The position numbers were made by a program, and so were the translations under genes. Positions 44,898 through 54,550 of a DNA stretch of 64,000 nt are shown here, one piece after another. This DNA is from Halomonas sp. KG2. GTDB lineage: Bacteria > Pseudomonadota > Gammaproteobacteria > Pseudomonadales > Halomonadaceae. The first letter of the stretch is position 1; every line of letters begins with the position of its first letter. The notes below the pieces were generated by a model. It did not search any database. It was given only the letters and a program-made list of their open reading frames with translations, and was not told the origin of the DNA. The DNA is taken from contig CP098528.1 of assembly GCA_030440445.1 (NCBI GenBank), positions 1,922,001 through 1,986,000 on the forward strand, in the 5' to 3' direction.

Positions 44898-45656
44898 TTA
44901 CGTGTTTTCGTCAAACTCTTCGTCTAGCTCTTCTGCAGCATCTGTGTGGGAGAGCCGCATGCCATGGGGGGGCAGGGGATGGCCATCCATGGTGGCGTTT
45001 TCAGCGCTATATTGCAGGCGGCCTTGAAGAAACCACTGAACGGCAATTGGGAAGATAAGGTGTTCACGAGCGTGCACCTTCTCCTTAAGCGTCTCAACGG
45101 TATCTTCATTTGTAACGTTCAGTTCTGCTTGCAGCACAACAGGCCCACCATCTAGCTCTTCAGTGACAAAATGCACGCTACAGCCATGCTGTTTGACACC
45201 GTCTGCCAGCGCTCGAGCATGGGTATTTAACCCTTGATAGGCGGGCAGTAGTGACGGGTGGATATTGAGCATTTTGCCTAAAAAACGCTGCACAAAGCGG
45301 GGCGTCAGAATGCGCATAAAGCCTGCTAAAACAATCAAGTCAGGCTCATGACGTTCGATGACTTTGATTAGCGCTCCGTCGTAAGCATCGCGGCTGTCAT
45401 ATTCGCGATGAGGTAGCGCAACGGCTTCAATACCCGCTTCTAGGGCGCGCTTCAAGCCATAGGCATCCGGCTCATTGGAAATAACAGCGACGATTTCCCC
45501 GCCAAGCCGATCATGGCTTTGCGCGTCAATCAGCGCCTGTAAATTACTGCCACTGCCAGAAATTAGCACCACAATACGTCGCGCCGCTGTTGGTTCTGGC
45601 GCCATGTCGTTTATGGTGTCGTTGAACGTGCCACTAGTGAAGTCGGTACTGCTCAT
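44898..45656 (-). CDS. purN: phosphoribosylglycinamide formyltransferase
   Basis: 252 residues. Formyl transfer to GAR, third step of purine synthesis. [20 protein letters not shown] opens the fold; the catalytic triad is in [14 protein letters not shown] (Asn, His) and [15 protein letters not shown] 26-residue Ser/Thr-rich N-terminal extension and an acidic tail ([14 protein letters not shown]) are additional to E. coli PurN. Start overlaps the purM stop by 4 bases. Confidence 0.94.
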   Translation of the reverse strand: MSSTDFTSGTFNDTINDMAPEPTAARRIVVLISGSGSNLQALIDAQSHDRLGGEIVAVISNEPDAYGLKRALEAGIEAVALPHREYDSRDAYDGALIKVIERHEPDLIVLAGFMRILTPRFVQRFLGKMLNIHPSLLPAYQGLNTHARALADGVKQHGCSVHFVTEELDGGPVVLQAELNVTNEDTVETLKEKVHAREHLIFPIAVQWFLQGRLQYSAENATMDGHPLPPHGMRLSHTDAAEELDEEFDENT

Positions 45657-46720
45657 GCGCGAAGGTTCTCCAAAACGACGGCTTCCTCCTGGCGCTGAAT
45701 AATCTGACCAATGCGATAGACGGTCTCGCCTTGAGCTTGCAGATGCGCTATAGCGTCTTCAGCTTGAGCCTGGGGGACTACAACCACCATGCCGATGCCG
45801 CAGTTCAGTACACGGTGCATTTCCGTTTCACTGACATTGCCTTGGGCTTGTAACCAGTTAAATACTTCTGGGCGCTGCCAGGTAGAAAGATCAACGTGGG
45901 CTGCGAGGGTATCGGGTAGAACACGGGGAATGTTTTCCAGTAAACCACCACCCGTAATATGGGAGAGCGCGTGAACGGGAATATCTGTGCCGCGCATCAT
46001 CGACAGCAACGACTTTACATAAATACGCGTCGGCGCCATTAATGCGTCGCCAAGCGGCTGTCCATCCACAGTATCATTGAGTGAAGAGTTGCTAACTTCC
46101 AGAATTTTGCGAATCAATGAATAGCCATTGGAGTGCGGGCCAGAAGAGGCCAATCCCAGCAGTACATCGCCTTCGGCTACCTTGCTGCCGTCTAAAATAT
46201 CGGCCTTCTCAACAACGCCAACGCAGAAGCCTGCCAAGTCGTAGTCATTGCCCTCGTACATACCAGGCATTTCGGCAGTTTCGCCGCCGACTAGTGCGCA
46301 ACCAGCCAGTTCGCAACCAGCGCCAATGCCGGTCACGACATCTGCAGCGATATCCACATCCAGCTTACCCGTGGCATAGTAGTCAAGGAATAGCAGCGGT
46401 TCAGCACCGGCAACAATCAAATCGTTGACACACATAGCGACCAAGTCAATGCCAATGGTGTCATGCTTACCAAGGTCCATGGCAAGACGCAGCTTAGTGC
46501 CGACACCATCCGTGCCGGAGACCAGGACTGGCTGTTTATAACCAGCGGGAAGCTCACACAGTGCGCCAAACCCGCCAAGGCCACCCAGGACTTCAGGGCG
46601 TGTCGTGCGTTTGGCAACGTGTTTGATGCGATCAACTAGCGCGTTGCCGGCATCAATATCGACACCTGCGTCTTTATAGCTGAGTGAGGGAGTGGCCTGA
46701 GAAGTGGAGGTATCGGTCAT
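45653..46720 (-). CDS. purM: phosphoribosylformylglycinamidine cyclo-ligase
   Basis: 355 residues. ATP-dependent closure to AIR, fifth step of purine synthesis. [42 protein letters not shown] and [17 protein letters not shown] are family signatures. Forms the purM-purN operon common in gammaproteobacteria. Divergent from perM with a 200-base spacer. Confidence 0.96.
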   Translation of the reverse strand: MTDTSTSQATPSLSYKDAGVDIDAGNALVDRIKHVAKRTTRPEVLGGLGGFGALCELPAGYKQPVLVSGTDGVGTKLRLAMDLGKHDTIGIDLVAMCVNDLIVAGAEPLLFLDYYATGKLDVDIAADVVTGIGAGCELAGCALVGGETAEMPGMYEGNDYDLAGFCVGVVEKADILDGSKVAEGDVLLGLASSGPHSNGYSLIRKILEVSNSSLNDTVDGQPLGDALMAPTRIYVKSLLSMMRGTDIPVHALSHITGGGLLENIPRVLPDTLAAHVDLSTWQRPEVFNWLQAQGNVSETEMHRVLNCGIGMVVVVPQAQAEDAIAHLQAQGETVYRIGQIIQRQEEAVVLENLRA

Positions 46721-46920
46721 GACAGATCCTGTGAAGCCTATAGCAATACGGGTAGTGCTGGCGAAATGGCCAGTGCTGGGGCGATAACGGAACGGATTGT
46801 AACACCCAGAGACGTAAGTCGCATCGATGTGCGGCGTTAACCGATGTTCAATACGCTACTTTTGTTACTATTCAGTACGCTAAGGGCGCTAACCATCTTT
46901 CCAGGAGGGATATAAAGAAC

Positions 46921-48033
46921 ATGCGACATTCATGGTGGGGCGTTGTGTTTTTGGTGGTGTTAGTGGGCTGCCTCTACTTATTAGATGCGGTACTGATGCC
47001 ATTTATTGCGGGTTTGATTTTGGCCTATCTGGCTGACCCGCTTGCTAATTATTTTCAGCGGTTAGGCATGAAGCGGCCCTGGGCAGTTAGTAGCGTCTTT
47101 TTTGTCCTGTTACTGATCCTTATTTTAAGCCTGCTTATTTTAATCCCGCTGGTTGTGCAGCAGACAAAACAGCTGGGAGAGGCATTGCCGAGTGTCTTCA
47201 ACTGGATTGAGAACATATTAGCGCCACAAGTTCAGGAGTGGACGGGTTACGATTTGGGCGCGGAGCTAACGAACGTTAGAGAAACTTTGATCAAAAACTG
47301 GCGTGATGCAGGTAGCTATGCAGCTCAGGCGTTAAGTCAAATAGGTCGTTCTGGGATGGCTTTCGTTTCCTGGGTTACCTACGTCGCCCTGATTCCTGTC
47401 GTAACGTTCTATTTACTACTTGATTGGAACAGGCTGATTTCTAGTCTTGCTGATTTGGTTCCTCGTCAATGGACAAGCGATGTTTCCCGCTTGGCTCAGC
47501 GCTGCGATGAAGTTCTATCAGCGTTTCTACGTGGGCAGTTACTGGTCATGCTGTGTTTAGGCATTATATATGCGGTGGGACTAACGTTGATGGGTCTGAA
47601 CTTCGGCCTGCTGATTGGCGCTGTGTCCGGGCTTGTCAGTATTGTGCCGTTCCTTGGCTTTATTGTGGGATTAGTGGTGGCGCTTATCGTGGCGCTTTTC
47701 CAATTTGATACATGGTGGGCTGTGCTGGGCGTGATCGCGGTATTCGGTATCGGTCAGGCGGCAGAAAGTGTCATACTTCAGCCTAAGCTGTTAGGCGATA
47801 AGATAGGTTTGCATCCTGTTGCGGTTATCTTTGCGGTACTGGCGGGTGGTCATCTTTTCGGTCTGACGGGCGTACTCTTAGCATTGCCTGCCGCAGCGGT
47901 CATTATGGTGCTTTTAAGGGAAATTAAAGATCGCTATAAAGGCAGTGCTCTCTATGATGCCGAGCAACGTCCGCTAGAACAGCAACATTACAATGATGGA
48001 CTGGGTCGTCACGACGAAAGGGAGTCACCATGA
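46921..48033 (+). CDS. perM: AI-2E family transporter, PerM-like permease
   Basis: 370 residues with about eight membrane helices and a hydrophilic loop (about 80-150). LYLLDAVLMPFIAGLILAYL, then ADPLANYFQRLG, and the late HPVAVIFAVLAGGHLFGLTGVLLALPAAAV are typical. Substrate uncertain: relatives are linked to autoinducer-2 export or Na+/H+ antiport. RBS AGGAGGGA precedes the ATG. Overlaps hda by 4 bases (ATGA). The purM/perM-hda layout matches Pseudomonas. Confidence 0.9.
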   Translation: MRHSWWGVVFLVVLVGCLYLLDAVLMPFIAGLILAYLADPLANYFQRLGMKRPWAVSSVFFVLLLILILSLLILIPLVVQQTKQLGEALPSVFNWIENILAPQVQEWTGYDLGAELTNVRETLIKNWRDAGSYAAQALSQIGRSGMAFVSWVTYVALIPVVTFYLLLDWNRLISSLADLVPRQWTSDVSRLAQRCDEVLSAFLRGQLLVMLCLGIIYAVGLTLMGLNFGLLIGAVSGLVSIVPFLGFIVGLVVALIVALFQFDTWWAVLGVIAVFGIGQAAESVILQPKLLGDKIGLHPVAVIFAVLAGGHLFGLTGVLLALPAAAVIMVLLREIKDRYKGSALYDAEQRPLEQQHYNDGLGRHDERESP

Positions 48034-48734
48034 GCCGATTACCGGCACAGCTACCGCTTGGGGTAGGGTTGCGAGACGACGCGACATTTAATAATTACTA
48101 TGCCTCACAAGCAAACGCTTCATTAATGGAGTACCTGAGCCGGCAGCTTAAGTCTGATGCTGAGCCGTTCTTATATTTATGGGGCGCGCCGGGCAGTGGC
48201 CGTAGCCATCTTTTGCAGGCGGCGTGTCATGCCGCCTCGGATGCAGATAAGCGGGCACTTTATCTTCCATTGGCAGACCTTGGTCATTTCCCACCGCTGA
48301 TGCTAGAGGATATCGAACGTCTGGATCTCGTCGCCATTGATGATCTTGAATATGTGATCGGGCGTAAGCGTTGGGAAGAGGCTCTGTTTCACGCCTTTAA
48401 TCGGCTGCGTGATGCGGGAAAAGCCTTAGTGATTGCCGCCAATACGTCTCCACGCCAATTAGACGTTGCATTGCCGGACTTGGCATCACGGCTAACCTGG
48501 GGAGTTACGTTTCACCTGCATCCGTTGGATGATAATGAACGCCTGGCAGCGTTAAAGCTTCGTGCCAACGTACGTGGAATGCAGTTGCCTGATGACGTAG
48601 GGCGCTACATTATGCACCGCGGGCCGAGGGAGTTGGGGGATTTGTGCCATGCACTGGAAACGCTTGATCAAGCATCGTTATCCGCTAAACGGAAACTAAC
48701 TATTCCTTTCGTCAAGTCCGCCCTTAATTGGTAA
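48030..48734 (+). CDS. hda: DnaA regulatory inactivator Hda
   Basis: 234 residues, DnaA-like AAA+ domain without the DNA-binding part. FNNYYASQANASLMEYLSRQ, the degenerate P-loop WGAPGSGRSHLLQA (about 50-63), and DLVAIDDLEYVIG (Walker B). With the DNA-loaded beta clamp it stimulates DnaA-ATP hydrolysis; the QLPLGVGLRDDATF start contains the clamp-binding QLPLGV. Translationally coupled to perM. Confidence 0.95.
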   Translation: MSRLPAQLPLGVGLRDDATFNNYYASQANASLMEYLSRQLKSDAEPFLYLWGAPGSGRSHLLQAACHAASDADKRALYLPLADLGHFPPLMLEDIERLDLVAIDDLEYVIGRKRWEEALFHAFNRLRDAGKALVIAANTSPRQLDVALPDLASRLTWGVTFHLHPLDDNERLAALKLRANVRGMQLPDDVGRYIMHRGPRELGDLCHALETLDQASLSAKRKLTIPFVKSALNW

Positions 48735-48746
48735 AGCGCAATTGCT

Positions 48747-48782
48747 AAAACGCCCCTGCCAGATCACTGGCAGGGGCGTTTT
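48747..48782. terminator. terminator between hda and phasin gene
   Basis: AAAACGCCCCTGCCAG (48747-48762), loop ATCA, CTGGCAGGGGCGTTTT (48767-48782). A perfect 16-base stem with short T-runs on both strands, so it can serve both converging genes. Confidence 0.95.
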
Positions 48783-48809
48783 AATGGCAGCAAGTCAATA
48801 ACTAACAGA

Positions 48810-49184
48810 TTAAGCAGTTTTGCTCATTTTGCTAGCAGCAGCTTGCGCTTGCTTAACATTATCTTCTGTCAGTTTTTGGCCTTTCTGCAAGAAGTCTTGC
48901 TGAAGAGCAACGACTTTATCTGCATCGCCTTTTACACGCTCAGCTAGTTCTTTAGCCACTTTCTGCTGGCCTTCCATGTAGCTGCGCAGGCCGTTGGCGT
49001 CTTTCACGCTCATCAGCTGACGCATTTGGGTGATGCCAGTATCTAGGTAAGATTTGTTGGCATCAAACTGTGCGTTAAGCATTTTTTCAGAGTAATCGAT
49101 GCTTAGCGTCATGTATGCACGCACAGGTGCCATGAACATGTTGTCGAACTGCTGAGTCATTTCGTTGGTGTTAAATGTTTGCAT
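48810..49184 (-). CDS. phasin family protein
   Basis: 124 residues from ATG 49182-49184, with AGGAG upstream. All-helical: MQTFNTNEMTQQFDNMFMAP, then VRAYMTLSIDYSEKMLNAQFDANKSYLDTGITQMRQLM, and a Lys/Ala/Gln-rich C-terminal coiled coil. This matches the phasin family that coats polyhydroxyalkanoate granules. Halomonads store PHA, in keeping with the taxonomic guess. No PHA synthase is in the window. Confidence 0.88.
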   Translation of the reverse strand: MQTFNTNEMTQQFDNMFMAPVRAYMTLSIDYSEKMLNAQFDANKSYLDTGITQMRQLMSVKDANGLRSYMEGQQKVAKELAERVKGDADKVVALQQDFLQKGQKLTEDNVKQAQAAASKMSKTA

Positions 49185-49534
49185 GGTAAACACTCCTGCT
49201 CCATTGCCCACTAATCGGCCCATTGATTGACGGTGCCGTTAGTGCTGGTTGATCAGCAACGGTTTTGTTAAGCATCCACCGCAGCTGATATCTAGTAATC
49301 TTGCGTTGCAGCATAACAGGGCTTTTTGTGCAGTGCAACATTGTGGTGAAGTGAATTTAAGGATCGTGTGAGTGTGGCTGTGTGAGTCGATGATGCGCAT
49401 GGATTTACCTAACGCGCCGGTAGGGCTAGGCTTAAGCGTATAGATAACCGTTATCACTAAAATAATCGTTGGCAAGCGTGACGTTAGTGATGTGAGCGGC
49501 GTTGGCTAAGTCGTTTTTTAAAAGGAGTGCCAGG
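49185..49534. other. phasin/fumC divergent intergenic region
   Basis: 350 bases without a gene. Contains the palindrome GATAACCGTTATC at 49443-49455. The rest shows no clear structure. Confidence 0.5.
49443..49455. promoter_or_regulatory. Fur-like palindrome upstream of fumC
   Basis: GATAACCGTTATC is a perfect 6-1-6 palindrome, 79 bases before the fumC ATG. It agrees with the 6-1-6 Fur half-site model (GATAAT-N-ATTATC) at 10 of 12 bases. In Pseudomonas a fumC gene is iron-repressed. Confidence 0.4.
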
Positions 49535-50911
49535 ATGGATACACGTATTGAACGGGATAGCATGGGTGAGCTCAATGTACCTGCAAATGCGCTTTATGGC
49601 GCTCAAACCCAACGGGCTATCAACAACTTCCCAGTCTCGCATACACCCATGCCCACGGCATTTATTCACGCTGTCGCGCGGATAAAGCTCGCTGCTGCGC
49701 GAAGTAACTGTCAGTTGGGGTTGTTAGATAAACCCCGCGCAGAGGCGATTGAGAAGGCGGCTCAGGCAGTGATGAGTGGCAAGCATAATGCGCATTTTCC
49801 GATTGATGTTTTCCAGACAGGCTCTGGTACGTCGACCAATATGAACGTTAATGAAGTGCTAGCGACGCTTGCCAGTCGTGAAGGGGTCGAAGTAACGCCA
49901 AATGATCACGTTAATATGGGGCAGTCGAGTAACGACGTCATTCCAACGGCCATCCACCTGTCGGCAGCGATAGCCGTTAATGAAACACTGCGTCCCGCAC
50001 TGGTGACGCTGCAGGCCACGATTGATCGTAGGGCGAGTGAGCTGGCCCATGTTGTTAAAACAGGTCGTACTCATCTGATGGATGCCATGCCGCTGCGTAT
50101 GGATCAAGAACTAGGCGCGTGGTCGAGCCAAGTGGGGCAGGCCATCGAGCGTTTTGATAGCGCCATGACAAGGCTGTGTCGATTGGCGCAAGGCGGTACG
50201 GCGGTAGGCACCGGTATTAACGCGCCTGAGGGATTTGCCGAGCTAATGGCTAGCGACTTAAGCCAGCAGACGGGCCTACCCTTTGTGCCTAATGATAGCT
50301 TTTTTGCCAGTTTGGCATCCCAGGATGCTGCCGTGGAGTTATCGGGGCAGTTGAAAGGGTTAGCCTGTGTGGTTATGAAGATCGCTAACGATTTGCGCTG
50401 GATGAATTCAGGGCCGTTGGCGGGGCTGGGCGAGATTGAACTTGAGGCACTACAGCCTGGTAGCTCCATTATGCCGGGTAAGGTAAATCCTGTGATTCCC
50501 GAGTCGGCTGCCCAAGCGGCAGCGCAAGTTATCGGCCTGGATGCCGCGGTAACGGTGGCGGGTCAGAGTGGTAATTTCCAGCTCAACGTGATGCTGCCGC
50601 TAGTGGCTTCGAATCTTCTCACATCGATTACCTTGATGAGTAACACGGCCACCTTGCTGGGTGAGCGTGCTATCGCCACATTCAAAGTGCGTGACGATAA
50701 TTTACAGGGGCCGCTCGCACGGAATCCTATTTTAGTCACGGCCCTTAATAGCGTGATTGGCTATAACGCCGCCGCGGCGGTGGCTAAAAAAGCCTATCAG
50801 GCTGGGCGCCCAATCATTGACGTTGCGGAGGAAGAGACCGATCTAGATCGCTCAACGCTCGAACGTTTGCTAGACCCTGCGGTATTAACGAAAGGAGGCA
50901 TACCTGAGTAG
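49535..50911 (+). CDS. fumC: class II fumarate hydratase
   Basis: 458 residues from ATG 49535 (RBS AAAGGAG). Iron-independent fumarase of the TCA cycle. TGSGTSTNMNVNEV (about 99-112), NMGQSSNDVIPTAIH, TGRTHLMDAMPLRMDQE and the signature GSSIMPGKVNPVIPE (about 310-324, catalytic Ser) are all present. Single-gene unit with a possible iron-responsive palindrome upstream. Confidence 0.95.
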   Translation: MDTRIERDSMGELNVPANALYGAQTQRAINNFPVSHTPMPTAFIHAVARIKLAAARSNCQLGLLDKPRAEAIEKAAQAVMSGKHNAHFPIDVFQTGSGTSTNMNVNEVLATLASREGVEVTPNDHVNMGQSSNDVIPTAIHLSAAIAVNETLRPALVTLQATIDRRASELAHVVKTGRTHLMDAMPLRMDQELGAWSSQVGQAIERFDSAMTRLCRLAQGGTAVGTGINAPEGFAELMASDLSQQTGLPFVPNDSFFASLASQDAAVELSGQLKGLACVVMKIANDLRWMNSGPLAGLGEIELEALQPGSSIMPGKVNPVIPESAAQAAAQVIGLDAAVTVAGQSGNFQLNVMLPLVASNLLTSITLMSNTATLLGERAIATFKVRDDNLQGPLARNPILVTALNSVIGYNAAAAVAKKAYQAGRPIIDVAEEETDLDRSTLERLLDPAVLTKGGIPE

Positions 50912-50941
50912 CCTCTGTTGAGATGTTAAGGGGGTGGGCGG

Positions 50942-52012
50942 TTAGGTTTCTTGCTTTTCCGTTTTGCCCTTTTGAATGGTTTCGTTGGCCTCTTGGCGCT
51001 CTGCTGCACTGGCATCGGGCGTTTCGTGTTCATCTTGACGCGAAGGCCGATAGCAAAAAGTGGCCAATATAGGGAAGTGGTCAGATCCGAACGCCCCAAG
51101 TCGCTGCATGTTGACGAGGGTGAAATGCTCGCTGACAAACGCGTGGTCGAGAGGCCAGCGCAACAGGGGGTAATTAGCGTGAAAGGTGCTGTACAAGCCG
51201 CGACCACGGCGTGGGTCCAGCATGCCTCCTATGCGACAAAAACGGCGTGTTGTACGTGACCAGGCAACATCATTCAAGTCGCCGGCAACGATAGTGGCCT
51301 TTGGGTGTTGATGTATTTCTTTGCCAATCCACAACAGTTCCGCGTCACGCCATAAAGATTTTTCGCTTTCACTGGGGGCTGGAGGCCTTGGGTGAACGGC
51401 AAATAAGCGAATGTGCTGGCCGCTTTTAAGCTCTACCTGGGTGTGAATCGAAGGTATGTCATCCTGAATAAGCCACTTAATCTCAGTATCTTTCAGTGCT
51501 AGGCGAGAATAGAGGTGCATGCCATAAAGGTTGTCTAGGGGGATCTTAACGCTATGTGGCCACTGCGCCTCTAATGCCGGGTCCAGTTGTTCTTGCCACC
51601 ATTGGTCGGATTCTAACGTGAGAATCATGTCGGGCTGGTGGTGGGTAATCATCGCCAGTAATTCTTTTGACTGACGGTTGGGTGTCAGTACATTGGCGAT
51701 TAACAGCGTAATCATCTGGTCTTTAGGGGCATTATGGGCGGCTTTTACCTGCACAGGCCAGAGCGCTGTCCATGGCAAAATGTAGCGCAGTTGAAGCGCT
51801 AGCGTGATGAGTGAGACAAGTGTCGCGGTAACCCGCCACGGCCCTGGGTCTAATAACCACAGGCTTGTTAAGCCGCATACTAAAGCCAGTACGGCAATTT
51901 GCAGTCGAGGAAATTCAAAACTGCGCACCCACCACCAGCGCATAGGCACGCGGGCAATCAGTGTGGCGAGTAACAATGAGATGGCGATGCATCCTAGCAA
52001 AGGCCCAAGCAA
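50942..52012 (-). CDS. endonuclease/exonuclease/phosphatase-fold membrane protein
   Basis: 356 residues. Three hydrophobic segments at the N-terminus (about 3-20, 38-55, 62-80) anchor it in the inner membrane, then comes an EEP-superfamily domain: IANVLTPNRQSKELL (Asn of the active site), ILTLESDQWW (metal-binding Glu), VAGDLNDVAWS (about 243-253) and FGSDHFPILATF (catalytic Asp-His). Such exported members may hydrolyse nucleic acids or phospholipids; substrate unknown. The C-terminus is a polar, Glu/Lys-rich tail. Confidence 0.85.
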   Translation of the reverse strand: MLGPLLGCIAISLLLATLIARVPMRWWWVRSFEFPRLQIAVLALVCGLTSLWLLDPGPWRVTATLVSLITLALQLRYILPWTALWPVQVKAAHNAPKDQMITLLIANVLTPNRQSKELLAMITHHQPDMILTLESDQWWQEQLDPALEAQWPHSVKIPLDNLYGMHLYSRLALKDTEIKWLIQDDIPSIHTQVELKSGQHIRLFAVHPRPPAPSESEKSLWRDAELLWIGKEIHQHPKATIVAGDLNDVAWSRTTRRFCRIGGMLDPRRGRGLYSTFHANYPLLRWPLDHAFVSEHFTLVNMQRLGAFGSDHFPILATFCYRPSRQDEHETPDASAAERQEANETIQKGKTEKQET

Positions 52013-52148
52013 GATTTGCCTCCTGGTTTAACCGTGAATAGTGGTTAATCTACGTTTAGCTTAGCGGTAACCGTAGATAAGTGTCGATAAGACATAAAAA
52101 TTGAGGGGAGTTAGTTCATTTGCGTCACCTCAAAGTGCTAAAAACTAC

Positions 52149-52176
52149 TTGCAATTCAGCTATGAAACCGTAGAAT
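52149..52176 (+). promoter_or_regulatory. promoter of tandem tRNA-Val genes
   Basis: -35 TTGCAA (52149-52154), 16-base spacer, -10 TAGAAT (52171-52176), about 18 bases before the first tRNA. A GC-rich stretch follows, as in stringently controlled promoters. Confidence 0.65.
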
Positions 52177-52194
52177 ACGCATCCGTTGCACAGC

Positions 52195-52271
52195 AGGACC
52201 ATAGCTCAGTTGGTTAGAGCGCCACGTTGACATCGTGGAGGTCGGCGGTTCAAATCCGCCTGGTCCTACCA
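52195..52271 (+). tRNA. tRNA-Val(GAC), first copy
   Basis: 77-base cloverleaf: acceptor AGGACCA/TGGTCCT, anticodon stem CCACG/CGTGG around TTGACAT (anticodon GAC), T-arm GGCGG TTCAAAT CCGCC, with CCA encoded. Reads valine codons GUC/GUU. Confidence 0.97.
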
Positions 52272-52302
52272 TATTACGTGTTACGTGCAGCTAGTTACTT
52301 AT

Positions 52303-52379
52303 AGGACCATAGCTCAGTTGGTTAGAGCGCCACGTTGACATCGTGGAGGTCGGCGGTTCAAATCCGCCTGGTCCTACCA
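52303..52379 (+). tRNA. tRNA-Val(GAC), second copy
   Basis: Identical in sequence to the first copy, 31 bases downstream. Both belong to one transcript ending at the terminator 52390-52420. Confidence 0.97.
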
Positions 52380-52389
52380 AATACTTAAA

Positions 52390-52420
52390 AACCCCATGCT
52401 TCTTAGCATGGGGTTTTTTT
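52390..52420 (+). terminator. Rho-independent terminator after tRNAs
   Basis: AACCCCATGC (52390-52399), loop TTCTTA, GCATGGGGTT (52406-52415), then T-run. A near-perfect bidirectional form could also serve the converging reductase gene. Confidence 0.95.
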
Positions 52421-52437
52421 ATGGCTAATCGATAAAG

Positions 52438-52911
52438 CTAGTCGATAAAGCGAGGGAGGTCAGTCTGGCGAATAAACGTCGCCACCAGTGCCTCAATACC
52501 CGCCTGATCTTCTTGACTAAAGCGTGCGTGCTGAGGGCTGTCTAGGTCGAGCACTCCCCAGAGATAGCCGTCGATCACAATGGGAGCAACGAGCTCTGAG
52601 CGAGAGTCAGCATCGCAGGCGATGTGATCAGCAATAGCGTGAACGTCATCAACCCGTTGGGTAGTTTGTTGGCGGGCAGCGGCCCCGCAAACGCCTTTGC
52701 TGAAGGGGATTGGGTGGCAGGCAGGTTTGCCCTGAAATGGGCCAAGGCTGAGCTGGTTGGGCTGGCGCTGCAAATAGAACCCCACCCAGTTGATGTCGTT
52801 CAGGGCATGTTGAATAAAGGCACAGGTTTGTGCGCTGTTGGTTAGCCAATCACGTGTGTCTAGCAGAGCTTCAAGCTGCCGATTAAGCAACGCATAATCA
52901 ACACTATGCAT
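52438..52911 (-). CDS. msrC: free methionine-(R)-sulfoxide reductase (GAF domain)
   Basis: 157 residues, GAF fold. NWVGFYLQ, LGPFQGKPACHPIPFSKGVCGAA and DVHAIADHIACDADSRSELVAPI hold the three catalytic cysteines C65, C75 and C99, with the same spacing as in E. coli fRMsr (84, 94, 118). Reduces free methionine-R-sulfoxide using thioredoxin. It lies 79 bases after metQ on the same strand, so methionine uptake and repair may be co-expressed. Confidence 0.93.
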   Translation of the reverse strand: MHSVDYALLNRQLEALLDTRDWLTNSAQTCAFIQHALNDINWVGFYLQRQPNQLSLGPFQGKPACHPIPFSKGVCGAAARQQTTQRVDDVHAIADHIACDADSRSELVAPIVIDGYLWGVLDLDSPQHARFSQEDQAGIEALVATFIRQTDLPRFID

Positions 52912-52990
52912 ACGAATTCCTTATAGGATTAAACACATCAGGCCAGCCCTAAGGCTGGCCTGATGACATCGATAGAGAAAACCGTACTGT

Positions 52991-53782
52991 TTATTCGATC
53001 CAGCCGGGTACAGCTGCGCCCTTAAACAGTTCTTCTGCTTTTTCGATGACCTCATCGCGCTGATAAGCGTCAACAAGTTGACGGATTTCTTCACGATCTT
53101 CGTCTCCGCCCCGCACCGCAATCAAGTTGACGTAGGGGGATTCGGGACCTTCCTTGATTATCGCGTCACTCAGGCTCAAGCCAGCCGGTTGGGCGAACGT
53201 ATTGTTAATGAACGCCATGTCGACGTCTGGTAGTACACGGGGTAGTTGTGCTGCTTCAATTTCACGGAAACGGAAGTTGCGTGGGTTTTCAGCGATGTCG
53301 ATGGGGGTAGCTTCCAGGTTGCTCGGATCATTAAGTGTGATTAGGCCCTGGTTGTGCATCAGAATGAGTGCACGCCCTTCATTAGATGGGTCGTTGGGCA
53401 GCGCGATTTGAGCGCCATCGGGCAGCGCTTCGATGCTGTCGTACTTTTCAGAATAAGCGCCGATCGGGTAAACGAAGGTGTAGCCCGCAATGGCAAGATC
53501 ATATCCACGGTCATTGACCATCGCCTGTAGGTACGGTTCGTGCTGATAAGCGTTTGCGTCTAAACTGCCATCGGCGAGAGCAGCATTCGGCGTGACGTAG
53601 TCGGTGAACTCAATGATCTCGACGTTTAGGTCGTACTCTTCTTTGGCAATTTGAGCCGCCACTTCCATGACTTCGGTTTCCGGACCTGCCACAGTGCCCA
53701 TTTTGATGGTGCGTGTTTCTGCGTTGGCAACGTTAACTGCAAGGGCTAAGGCAGTCAGGCTGCCGATAAGTAGTTTTTGCAT
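52991..53782 (-). CDS. metQ: methionine ABC transporter substrate-binding protein
   Basis: 263 residues from ATG 53780-53782, NlpA family. Signal peptide MQKLLIGSLTALALAVNVANA with a normal Sec site before ETRT and no lipobox cysteine, so it is probably a free periplasmic protein rather than a lipoprotein. IKMGTVAGPETEVMEVAAQI, DYVTPNAALADGSLDANAYQHEPYL and DMAFINNTFA (about 188-197) are family motifs. Delivers methionine to MetI-MetN. Confidence 0.93.
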   Translation of the reverse strand: MQKLLIGSLTALALAVNVANAETRTIKMGTVAGPETEVMEVAAQIAKEEYDLNVEIIEFTDYVTPNAALADGSLDANAYQHEPYLQAMVNDRGYDLAIAGYTFVYPIGAYSEKYDSIEALPDGAQIALPNDPSNEGRALILMHNQGLITLNDPSNLEATPIDIAENPRNFRFREIEAAQLPRVLPDVDMAFINNTFAQPAGLSLSDAIIKEGPESPYVNLIAVRGGDEDREEIRQLVDAYQRDEVIEKAEELFKGAAVPGWIE

Positions 53783-53896
53783 GGTGTCACTCCTGTGGCA
53801 CGGTAAATGTTGGATGTGATTATGCGGCAATAAGAAATAAAATTCTAATGCGTTTTGGTTATATTCGACTATGCCGATAAAAGGTGCAGGCTATCG

Positions 53897-54550
53897 TCAC
53901 TTGCGATCACTCTTGCGCACCAAATAGTCGCCCAGGCTTTGGAAACCTTGAACCATCACCACCAGTATAATGACGGTAATTAACATAATGGTGGGGTTGA
54001 AGCGGTTATAGCCATAGCGAATGCCTAAATCGCCCAGGCCACCGCCACCTACGGCGCCCGCCATGGCAGAGTAACTGACCAGCGTCACTAACGTAATCGT
54101 CAGCCCCGTGATAATCCCGCCTCTTGCCTCAGGGATCAGTACCTTGGTAATGATCTGCCAAGGCGTTGCGCCCATTGATTGAGCAGATTCAATAAGCCCC
54201 GGCGATATCTCGTTAAGCGCGCCTTCGATTAGCCGAGCCACAAATGGAATAGCCGCAATAGTTAACGGCACTGAGGCGGCATTAATACCAATAGAGGTGC
54301 CGACCAGCATGCGGGTGAACGGGATGATCGCCACCATCAAAATGATGAACGGAATTGAGCGGCCAACATTGGTAACAATACCTAGCACTTGGTTGAGTGC
54401 TGGCATCGCTAATATCTGACGAGGGCGAGTCACGTAGAGCATGACGCCAAGTGGTAGACCGAGCAGGGTGGCGATCACGCCTGAAACAGCCACCATGTAG
54501 AGCGTATCCAGCGTGGCTTGTAAAATAAGATCAAACATTGCGCTGGACAT
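53897..54550 (-). CDS. metI: methionine ABC transporter permease
   Basis: 217 residues from ATG 54548-54550 (GAGGT 8 bases upstream); nearby ATGs at 54556 and 54538 are alternatives. Five membrane helices. SGVIATLLGLPLGVMLYVT and the permease EAA loop ESAQSMGATPWQIITKVLIPEARGGI (about 132-157) are clear. The start overlaps the metN stop, so translation is coupled. Confidence 0.95.
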   Translation of the reverse strand: MSSAMFDLILQATLDTLYMVAVSGVIATLLGLPLGVMLYVTRPRQILAMPALNQVLGIVTNVGRSIPFIILMVAIIPFTRMLVGTSIGINAASVPLTIAAIPFVARLIEGALNEISPGLIESAQSMGATPWQIITKVLIPEARGGIITGLTITLVTLVSYSAMAGAVGGGGLGDLGIRYGYNRFNPTIMLITVIILVVMVQGFQSLGDYLVRKSDRK

